NCBI GenBank assembly: GCA_963609805.1
Contig: CAVDLN010000113.1
Location: 1 to 5,128, forward strand
Origin: CAMEON01 sp963609805
Lineage (GTDB): Bacteria > Bacillota > Clostridia > Oscillospirales > CAG-272
Direction of reading: 5' to 3'
DNA: 5,128 bases
Part shown: positions 1 to 5,128 of the stretch, piece by piece
Position numbering within the stretch: the first letter of the stretch is position 1
Layout of the letters: the number at the start of each line of letters is the position of its first letter
Translations under genes and position numbers: made by a program
Notes under the pieces: model-generated
The model's database searches: none
Told to the model about the DNA's origin: nothing
The model's input: only the letters and a program-made list of their open reading frames with translations

Positions 1-974
1 TCACCGTACAGGATGTGTACGGCAAGCGGCGCGGCGGCGGTCAGTACCAATCCCTGCGCCAGAGATAAATAGAAAATAACGGAAAAAAGTCTGCAGATGC
101 GCTGACTGTAGTCGGGTGCGCCGGCTTTTTTGGCCTCCAGAATCGACGGGCGCGCCGAATCTACGATGGCGGCAAACACGAACCGGCTTATTTCGGCGCA
201 GGTTACGGCTGCGGAATAGAATCCGTTTTCCTCCTCTCCGATCATGAGCGTGATCATGACCCGGTCGGTCAGCGTGAAGAGGGTGACCATGATGCCTGAC
301 AGGATGTAGTATCGGCTCCGCCTGAAAAGCTCGGCTGCCAGTGTGCGGGAAAACGACAGGCGCTGTCCGCCCAGCCGCCGGTACAGGAAAAACAGGCAGG
401 CGGAAATCAGCATATAGTCGAGTGCCTGCGACAGGGCAAACCAGTAAACGCTTTTTCCCGTTATAAGGAGAAAACAGCGGTACGCGGAAACAATGGCGTA
501 GGCAATCAGCGAGGTGACCGCAACATATTTGGACTGCAGCTTGGCCTGAAACCAGTACTGCAGCATTTCCGTTGCCTGGAACAGCAGGGAAATGCTGTAC
601 AGAACGCAGACGAGAATCGTCTCCGGCTCGCCTCTGTTGGCGATGCCCGCAAAGGCGGCTACTCCCGCTGTCCCGAGAAAGCTGGCCCCGACACTCATGC
701 AGAGCGAGGTGCCGATGACCTGTCCCTCGCAATCCGGTGCCAAAATGATTTCGTGTACCAGCGTGGAACGGATTCCCAGCTGAACCACCGGAACCATAAA
801 GGAAACGATGGCGCCGGCGTAATCAATGATGCCGTAGCCGGACGGTCCCAGATACCGTGCGGTCAGCGTCCCGATGACAAAGCTGAGCAGCGCCTGCACG
901 ATCCGGCAGGCAATAAGCCAGGATGCATTGCGGAAAACTTTACCGGTTTCGCGTTTATTTCTTACCATATGCAT
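1..974 (-). CDS. wzx: Wzx-type polysaccharide flippase, N-terminal part (runs off the left edge)
   Basis: This frame is open from an ATG at 972-974 to the window edge, 324 codons without a stop. Family members usually have about 450-500 residues, so the C-terminal third is missing. The protein is strongly hydrophobic with alternating membrane segments. The first runs roughly from residue 17 to 38 and is followed by RYLGPSGYG (40-48), the motif typical of the polysaccharide-synthesis/MOP-superfamily flippases; the pattern continues with LGIRSTL and, later, LTDRVMI and GFYSAAV. Known role of the family: moving undecaprenyl-diphosphate-linked oligosaccharide units across the cytoplasmic membrane before polymerisation. 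The start is uncertain. Met3 (966-968) has a weak AGG seven bases upstream, so it may be the real start; the frame also stays open a little upstream of Met1. It lies 61 bases after the secreted repeat protein, probably in the same operon. A teichoic acid or O-antigen exporter of the same superfamily is the alternative. Confidence 0.87.
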   Translation of the reverse strand, partial: MHMVRNKRETGKVFRNASWLIACRIVQALLSFVIGTLTARYLGPSGYGIIDYAGAIVSFMVPVVQLGIRSTLVHEIILAPDCEGQVIGTSLCMSVGASFLGTAGVAAFAGIANRGEPETILVCVLYSISLLFQATEMLQYWFQAKLQSKYVAVTSLIAYAIVSAYRCFLLITGKSVYWFALSQALDYMLISACLFFLYRRLGGQRLSFSRTLAAELFRRSRYYILSGIMVTLFTLTDRVMITLMIGEEENGFYSAAVTCAEISRFVFAAIVDSARPSILEAKKAGAPDYSQRICRLFSVIFYLSLAQGLVLTAAAPLAVHILYG

Positions 975-1035
975 ACCTGCGGGGATTTCGCGGAGAAGGG
1001 GACTGCGGGTGATGCCATAGGAATCACCGCCGACA
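975..1035 (-). other. Short intergenic gap with a possible 24-codon coupling ORF
   Basis: This is the spacer between the repeat-protein gene and the flippase. It holds no clear terminator hairpin and only a weak ribosome site. The upstream stop reads TGATG, so an ATG overlaps it at 1034-1036 and opens a 24-codon frame (MSAVIPMASP...) ending in TAA at 962-964, just inside the flippase start. There is no Shine-Dalgarno sequence before that ATG. It could serve translational coupling, or it could be chance. Confidence 0.25.
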
Positions 1036-3189
1036 TCAGGAAGCGGACGAATCAGATTCCGCGGCGGAGGAAGTCACCATTTTGCCGTTGGCGTCAAAAT
1101 CATAGTAGCCGCTCGGCAGAAGGCCGTTGGTGTTTGTGACATAATAGCTGCCGACTGCAAGATCCGAACCGGAGCGCACGTAGATATAACTGCCGTCCTC
1201 CAGCTGGACCAGACCCAGTCCGCTCTGACGCACATTGTCTTCATAGTAGAAAAGGTAATCGTTTCCGTCGTCAAGTATTTCACGCCAGATGCCGCTGCGC
1301 ACGGTCAGTTTTCCGTCTTCCCCGAACAGATAGGTGCCTGCCGGCATCAGGCCGTTGGCACGCTCCTCGGAAACATAGTGCAGGTCATTGCACACAGCCT
1401 TAAGGTCGCTCGCTATGTAGTAGAAATTCCCGTCTGCCTCGACAAGTCCCTTTGCGACAAGAGCGTTGTTTTCAACATAGTAGATGCAGCCGTCCGTCTT
1501 TAGGAGGCCGTCCTCGGAAAGAACCATCCGTCCGTTTTCGTCGAACAGATACCAGCCCTCGTCCATCAATCCGTTGGTTTTGGAGACGTACCGTATTCCG
1601 ACGGCCAGATCCGCACCCGTGCTGACGTAGACATAGTCACCGTCCTCCAGCCGGACAAGTCCGCTGCCGATCTGCCTGACGCCGTCCACATAGTAGAAGA
1701 GGTATTCGTTTCCGTCGCCGGGAAGAACCCGCAGAACACCGTTCCGCACGGTCATTTTCCCGTCCTCCCCGAAAGCGTACATGCCTTCCGGCATCAGTCC
1801 GTTGGCCTTGGCGGAGAGAATATAGCAGTCCGTATTCTTTGCCGCCGTAAGTGCGCTCGTGATGTAGTAGTAGCTGCCGTCCGCGTCCTTTACAAGACCC
1901 TTGTCGGTCAGTGCATTGTTTTCGATGTAGTAGATCTCGCCGTTCATTTCGTACAGTCCGTCGTCATGGATGAGCATTTTCCCGTCTGTTCCGAAATAGT
2001 AGTATCCCGCATCCGCAAGACCGTTTGCCTTGTCCTCGGACAGGTAGACAATGCACCCGCACACGGCGTTCTTGTCGGGGGCAATATAGTAGAAGCTGCC
2101 GTCGCTGCTGCGAACCAGTCCCGCGGCGGTTTTCAGGAAGTTCTCATAGTAGCATATGTTTCCGTCGTCGTCTTTCTGTATTCCGCTCCGCTGAATCAGA
2201 TAGCCGGATTCGTCAAAGGAGTATGTGCCGGGGGCAAGCAGACCGTTCGTTTTGGCAACATATACGGTGCTGTTTGTCACCATGCCGTTTCGCTTGAAAT
2301 AGCGGTAGTTGCTGCCGTCCTTCACAAGTCCCGCATGCCAGATGACCATTCCGTTCTGAACCCAGCGGATAATGCCGCTCTTATCCGGGTAAGTCGCGCA
2401 GAAGTCCGTCATAAGCGCGCCGTCCGAATCGAAGAAAAAGGTGGCTGTTTCTCCGTCCGGGTACACATATCGCTCGACATTGTCGGGGTTGGAGAGGCGG
2501 TTGACGGTATAGTCCTCCTCATCGCGGGCGTAGCCGGGCAGAATGTCCGCATCGGGATAGGGGCACTCGTATATGCCGATAATTTTCATTGCGCTGATGT
2601 AGTAATAGTATTTTCCGTCAATTTCGCGCCAGCCGTCCGCGTATTCCTCCTCGTAGGTTGCGGTGTAGGTCGTGTCACCATGTACCGCTTCCAACGTCGG
2701 AGTCCATCCGCTGAACGCATAGCAAACATCGTCGTCATTCGGCCTTTCCGGGTCTTCTTTTTCATACGACGGCATTTGGCTGTATTCCACCTCGGTTGTG
2801 TCAAGCACACTTCCGTCCCAGTTGCACCATGTTATGGTGTACTTGCGGGTTTCCTGACTGAATATAGCTGTATATGTTACGGATTCCGTGACGGGCCGGA
2901 TGCCTGTCTCGCCGGAATCCGATTTCCAATAGTCGAAGGTGTACACGAACTTCTCGTCAGTGTATGTTGATGTTATGCCTGCCGGCGGTTCGGGTGTTTC
3001 GCCGTAGGCGTAATACTCCTCGTACTCGACTCCGCTGACCACCCATGTGATCACGAAGTCTTCCTCACTTTCACCGTTACTGCTTTCATCCGACAGGGCC
3101 AGTGCGGACAAAAAGGTGAGCGGAACAAGACTCAGCATCAGCACGGTCAGAACAAGAATAAACAGACGTTTGGAATACAGATGTTTCAT
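1036..3189 (-). CDS. Secreted InlB-like and choline-binding-like repeat protein
   Basis: The protein has 717 residues. ATG at 3187-3189 follows AAGGAG by nine bases, a good ribosome site. Residues 1-31 form a signal peptide: K2, K7 and R8, a hydrophobic core (9-28), and likely cleavage after ALA at 29-31. Residues 45-113 and 115-182 are two repeats of the InlB B-repeat (Listeria-Bacteroides) kind, with an opening ITW, a central aromatic stretch (YTFDYW, YAFSGW) and a closing YTAIF or YTATY. From residue 186 the chain is made of beta-hairpin-like units with GxYxFxxxGKM and GLVxxxDGxYYY patterns, most regular from 315 to 707, resembling degenerate cell-wall/choline-binding repeats. The tail is Ser-rich (SSAAESDSSAS), without an LPxTG motif or membrane anchor, so the protein is likely secreted and held non-covalently. 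No enzymatic domain is recognised. Its place between the decorating enzymes and the flippase suggests a role with the locus polysaccharide, perhaps binding it; this is inference. A glucan-binding or adhesin role is the alternative. Confidence 0.88.
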   Translation of the reverse strand: MKHLYSKRLFILVLTVLMLSLVPLTFLSALALSDESSNGESEEDFVITWVVSGVEYEEYYAYGETPEPPAGITSTYTDEKFVYTFDYWKSDSGETGIRPVTESVTYTAIFSQETRKYTITWCNWDGSVLDTTEVEYSQMPSYEKEDPERPNDDDVCYAFSGWTPTLEAVHGDTTYTATYEEEYADGWREIDGKYYYYISAMKIIGIYECPYPDADILPGYARDEEDYTVNRLSNPDNVERYVYPDGETATFFFDSDGALMTDFCATYPDKSGIIRWVQNGMVIWHAGLVKDGSNYRYFKRNGMVTNSTVYVAKTNGLLAPGTYSFDESGYLIQRSGIQKDDDGNICYYENFLKTAAGLVRSSDGSFYYIAPDKNAVCGCIVYLSEDKANGLADAGYYYFGTDGKMLIHDDGLYEMNGEIYYIENNALTDKGLVKDADGSYYYITSALTAAKNTDCYILSAKANGLMPEGMYAFGEDGKMTVRNGVLRVLPGDGNEYLFYYVDGVRQIGSGLVRLEDGDYVYVSTGADLAVGIRYVSKTNGLMDEGWYLFDENGRMVLSEDGLLKTDGCIYYVENNALVAKGLVEADGNFYYIASDLKAVCNDLHYVSEERANGLMPAGTYLFGEDGKLTVRSGIWREILDDGNDYLFYYEDNVRQSGLGLVQLEDGSYIYVRSGSDLAVGSYYVTNTNGLLPSGYYDFDANGKMVTSSAAESDSSAS
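1069..2247 (-). repeat. Tandem 73-76-residue repeat array (units A-F)
   Basis: Units begin at the NGL of residues 315 (A), 389 (B), 463 (C), 539 (D) and 612 (E), with a truncated sixth unit F at 688-707. Each unit has two halves: NGLxxxGxYxFxxxGKM..G....YY and GLVxxxDGxYYYxxxxxxAVxxxxYVSxxx. C and E match at about 50 of 76 residues. B and D match at about half their positions and share ENNAL. Neighbouring units are less alike than alternate ones, so the period of the last duplication is B+C = D+E, about 149-150 residues (roughly 447-450 bases). The DNA copies have clearly diverged, so the duplication is not recent. Confidence 0.85.
2248..2634 (-). repeat. Degenerate hairpin region preceding the regular array
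   Basis: Residues 186-314 of the secreted protein link the InlB-like pair to the array. GWREIDGKYYYY (186-197) and ATFFFDSDGALM (249-260) look like single choline-binding-type hairpins. Residues 287-314 (GLVKDGSNYRYF... ending YVAKT) match the second half of units C and E. The stretch between, about 203-245, is not obviously repetitive and I cannot assign it. Confidence 0.5.
2644..3057 (-). repeat. Two tandem InlB B-repeat-like segments (protein repeat)
   Basis: Residues 45-113 and 115-182 of the secreted protein align as two copies. Each begins with a strand ending in ITW, continues through a Glu/Pro-rich loop to an aromatic block (YTFDYW at 83-88, YAFSGW at 157-162) and ends in a Thr/Tyr strand (VTYTAIF, TTYTATY). 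The second copy is the more canonical, with the typical WNxDGxVL-like opening seen here as CNWDGSVLDTTEV. In known proteins these small beta-grasp-like modules act as spacers or weak binding modules on the cell surface. Confidence 0.7.
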
Positions 3190-3234
3190 GGCTTATGTCT
3201 CCTTGGTATGAACGGATATGGGGATTCGTGGCTT

Positions 3235-3840
3235 TCATAAATCTTTCGGGACTTGCTGCGGCGCACCGCTGCGGGACGGGTTCCTTTCCCGTGATTCGAT
3301 TTCGGAAATGTGACGGCTCAACTGTTCTGCGCTAAATCTGTCCCGTATGCGGCGCGCGGGGACACCCGCGGCAACGGTGTAAGGGGGAATATCATGCGTC
3401 ACGACGCTTCCCGCCGCAATGACGGACTCACGGCCGATGTGCACGCCTTTCAGAATGGTGACATTGGCGCCGATCCACGCGCCCGCTCCGATTGTGACAT
3501 CGCTGTCATTTTCGGGAAGCTTGTCCGCGTCTGTCAGCTCCGCGATGTATTTTCCCACGGCGTCGGTTCTGTGATCACCCGTAATGATGGTCACGTGCGG
3601 GCCGAAGACGGCGAAGTCGTCAATGTAGAGATGTGCAACGGATGTCCAGAATCGTGCGTCCGGGCCGATGCTGACATGGCTTCCGATGTGAATGTGCGAC
3701 AGCGGATAGAAATCTCCGCCCTCTGAGATTCTCGTTCCCCGCCCGCAGGCGGCGAAGGAGCGGCGTATGGCGGGCTGAACCAGCGCGTTGTACAGGGCAG
3801 CCCGGAGCTTTCGGCAGATGCGGTATATCATGGCGAGCAT
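3235..3840 (-). CDS. Left-handed beta-helix (hexapeptide) acyltransferase
   Basis: This is 201 residues from the ATG at 3838-3840, or 198 from Met4 at 3829-3831, a usual length for WcaF/Vat/maltose-acetyltransferase-like enzymes. Hexapeptide repeats run through the protein: HIGSHVSIGPDA (51-62), YIDDFAVFGPHVTI (72-85), VTIGAGAWIGANVTILKGV (115-133) and HIGRESVIAAGSVVTHDIPP (134-153), ending in AAGVPARRIRDRF (157-169). GDH at 88-90 puts a histidine where the family has its catalytic base, and DKLPENDSDV is typical of capsule-locus members. Family role: acetyl (or acyl) transfer from acetyl-CoA to a sugar hydroxyl or amine, in the cytoplasm. Met4 overlaps the licD stop as ATGA and has GGAAAGGA nine bases upstream, so I prefer 3831 as the start; Met1 has AAAAGG nine bases upstream and cannot be excluded. 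The exact sugar is unknown. The last 25 residues are polar and look disordered. Confidence 0.9.
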   Translation of the reverse strand: MLAMIYRICRKLRAALYNALVQPAIRRSFAACGRGTRISEGGDFYPLSHIHIGSHVSIGPDARFWTSVAHLYIDDFAVFGPHVTIITGDHRTDAVGKYIAELTDADKLPENDSDVTIGAGAWIGANVTILKGVHIGRESVIAAGSVVTHDIPPYTVAAGVPARRIRDRFSAEQLSRHISEIESRERNPSRSGAPQQVPKDL

Positions 3841-4709
3841 TCCTTTCCGCCTTTTCTTCCGCTGCCACGGCGTCCTGCGGTCATGTATTCCGTGTAAGGG
3901 CGGTGCAGATCGCAGACGACACAGGCATGGTGGCCGACTCGCTCCTCGGGTGGCGGATCGGAACGCCAGTCCCCGTATTTCTGCGTCAGATAGGCATCGT
4001 ATTGGGACGGCACCCGCACGGTCAATCCCTCAAACGGGAAGGGAACACCGCTGCCGTACTGCTCGCGCGGCGCATACTCCGTCGGGGAGGTTGAATTGGC
4101 GTGATTGCACCAGACGATGCTCTTATCGGGTGAAAAGGAGGATATGTAGCTGTCAAAGGCCTCCGTCTCCGCTGCCGTGTCGCCTCTGCGGCCGCTCAGC
4201 AGAAACAGCGCGCGATACAGATTGGTGCGTACCATGGGCAGATTGGCGGGCGACAGGCGGCGGTAATGCAGCCGCACACGGCGCGCGGCTTCAAAATCAG
4301 CCAGCCGTCGTCGGAACACCCGCTCCTCGGATCGGGTGTTCCACTGAACGTCCAGCGGAAAAATATCGATGAACACGCCGTGGTGGATATTCAGCCGATC
4401 TGCCATGGCTTCCATATAGGTTGTCCTCGAATCGCGCAGCTTGCTGCCGAGACGGTAGTACAGCGGCTCGGTACGGTAGTTCTGCAGAAAGCACCAGTCC
4501 GGCAGCAGAGAGGGCGCCGCGCGGCAGAACCGTTCATAGTCCGGGCGGGGAAGTGCCACATCGATGTCGTCATCCCACGGGATGAACCCGCCGTATTTGA
4601 CGGCGCCCAGTGCGCTGCCGCACACCATGTAGTAGGTCAGCCCCTCCTGTCCGCAGACAGCGAGAAACTGACGGAGCAGCTCAAGCTCCACTTCCTGCAG
4701 TTCCGTCAT
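3828..4709 (-). CDS. licD: LicD-family phosphotransferase
   Basis: The protein has 293 residues. ATG at 4707-4709 follows AAAGGAG by six bases. The LicD nucleotidyltransferase-fold signature is complete: GSALGAVKYGGFIPW (31-45) followed by the metal-binding acidic run DDDID (46-50), then HHGVFIDIFPLD (109-120), and near the end YLTQKYGDW followed by PPP (240-254). Founding members transfer phosphocholine from CDP-choline to teichoic acid or lipopolysaccharide sugars; other members add other phospho-groups, so the donor here is not proven. No choline uptake or activation genes (licA, licB, licC) lie in the window. The start overlaps the upstream glycosyltransferase by 29 bases, and the stop overlaps the downstream acyltransferase by 4 or 13, consistent with coupled translation. 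It is cytoplasmic; no signal peptide or membrane segment is visible. The C-terminal 20 residues are Gly/Arg/Lys-rich and lie outside the conserved fold. Confidence 0.92.
   Translation of the reverse strand: MTELQEVELELLRQFLAVCGQEGLTYYMVCGSALGAVKYGGFIPWDDDIDVALPRPDYERFCRAAPSLLPDWCFLQNYRTEPLYYRLGSKLRDSRTTYMEAMADRLNIHHGVFIDIFPLDVQWNTRSEERVFRRRLADFEAARRVRLHYRRLSPANLPMVRTNLYRALFLLSGRRGDTAAETEAFDSYISSFSPDKSIVWCNHANSTSPTEYAPREQYGSGVPFPFEGLTVRVPSQYDAYLTQKYGDWRSDPPPEERVGHHACVVCDLHRPYTEYMTAGRRGSGRKGGKECSP
3841..3848 (-). promoter_or_regulatory. Ribosome binding site that bears on the acyltransferase start
   Basis: GGAAAGGA directly abuts the upstream ATG (3838-3840), too close to serve it, but stands nine bases before Met4 (3829-3831). 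Met4 also forms an ATGA overlap with the licD stop. Together these favour Met4 and translational coupling to licD. Confidence 0.55.
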
Positions 4710-5128
4710 GTGCCGCTCCTTTCATGCGATTTTTTCTTCCGTTGTATGTTTTGAGCAGCGCATAGAGAAAGCGCGGGCTTCCCGAATGCATTGCCCGTAC
4801 AAGAATGCGCCGCTTGCGGCTGATCACCGTCCGGGGCAGCTCTGCCGCCTGCATGGCGGTGCGGCAGAGCTCCGTGCGGGCGAAACCGGCCATCCAGCCT
4901 GAAAACGCGGAGTAGGATTTGTCTGTGACCGACGGGTTGGTCAGGATATAGGTACAGCATTCCAATGCCCACACCGCCAGCACATCTTCCCCGATCGGCG
5001 GAAACCCGTCATCCGCCCCGCGGAGGGCGCGCAGTGCGGCCCCGTATGCATCGGTATAATCCCGTCTTCGCTGCATGGCGGAATTTTCCGCAATGGTATA
5101 CCGATACACCGCACGCTCGGCCAGGCGG
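4681..5128 (-). CDS. Probable glycosyltransferase family 2, C-terminal part (5' end outside the window)
   Basis: The frame is open from the right edge to a TGA at 4681-4683 and gives 148 residues. It has no start inside the window that needs to be real: an internal GTG at 5107-5109 is preceded in frame by RLAERA. The stretch AVYRYTIAENSAM matches the conserved strand and loop found after the catalytic domain of many family 2 sugar transferases (usually YxYxxRxxSxM). The rest is helical, with a basic tail (SRKRRILVRAM, YNGRKNRMKG), as in the C-terminal region of capsule glycosyltransferases. The catalytic GT-A domain with its DxD motif would lie upstream, outside the window, so the assignment rests on this motif and on context. 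It would add one sugar to the lipid-linked unit. It overlaps licD by 29 bases. Confidence 0.6.
   Translation of the reverse strand, partial: RLAERAVYRYTIAENSAMQRRRDYTDAYGAALRALRGADDGFPPIGEDVLAVWALECCTYILTNPSVTDKSYSAFSGWMAGFARTELCRTAMQAAELPRTVISRKRRILVRAMHSGSPRFLYALLKTYNGRKNRMKGAAHDGTAGSGA

Noticed and set aside
1..732. A 243-codon minus-strand frame ending in TGA at 1-3
   Set aside because: Its product is Arg/His/Pro-rich with no domain; the neighbouring frame on the same strand encodes a clear flippase.
1069..2247. Regular spacing of similar DNA segments, considered as a CRISPR array or non-coding repeat
   Set aside because: The period is about 220-228 bases, the copies are diverged and in frame, and the similarity is at protein level; this is a coding repeat.
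1966..2970. A 334-codon plus-strand open frame, the longest on that strand
   Set aside because: It lies wholly antisense to the repeat protein, whose signal peptide, repeats and ribosome site are convincing. The frame has no recognisable motif and probably arises from GC-rich codon bias repeated by the tandem units.
3190..3234. Possible promoter or terminator between the acyltransferase and the repeat protein
   Set aside because: The 45-base gap holds a good ribosome site (AAGGAG) but no hairpin with a T-run and no convincing -35/-10 pair, so read-through is more likely.
3310..4754. Several plus-strand open frames of 138-194 codons opposite the acyltransferase and licD
   Set aside because: All are antisense to genes with complete family motifs, and their products are low-complexity, Arg/Ala/Gly-rich sequences without domains.

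Overview
The window is a densely packed piece of a surface-polysaccharide (capsule or exopolysaccharide) locus. All five supported genes lie on the minus strand and read from right to left. Transcription order is: a glycosyltransferase family 2 C-terminus (4681-5128, cut by the window edge), a LicD-family phosphotransferase (3828-4709), a left-handed beta-helix acyltransferase (3235-3831 or 3840), a large secreted repeat protein (1036-3189), and a Wzx-type flippase (1-974, cut by the other edge). The first three genes overlap one another. The last three are separated by only 45 and 61 bases. I see no terminator or convincing internal promoter, so one operon is likely.

The GC-rich codon use, good AAGGAG-type ribosome sites, secreted proteins with InlB/Listeria-Bacteroides-type repeats, and choline-binding-like 'GxYxFxxxGKM' repeats together suggest a moderately GC-rich Clostridia member (Oscillospiraceae/Lachnospiraceae-like). 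This is an inference from style; no taxonomic marker gene is present.

A working model: the glycosyltransferase adds a sugar to a lipid-linked repeat unit. The LicD protein adds a phospho-substituent (phosphocholine in the best-known members) and the acyltransferase O- or N-acylates a sugar. The Wzx protein then flips the undecaprenyl-linked unit across the membrane. The secreted repeat protein, encoded between the decorating enzymes and the flippase, has no catalytic domain that I recognise. It has a signal peptide, two small beta-rich InlB-like repeats and an array of about five and a half units of 73-76 residues that resemble degenerate cell-wall/choline-binding repeats. It may bind the polymer made by this locus.

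The most interesting points are this repeat protein beside licD, its alternating higher-order repeat structure, and the flippase, which has no stop codon inside the window and so is easy to miss in favour of a closed shadow frame. There is no gene-free stretch longer than 61 bases.
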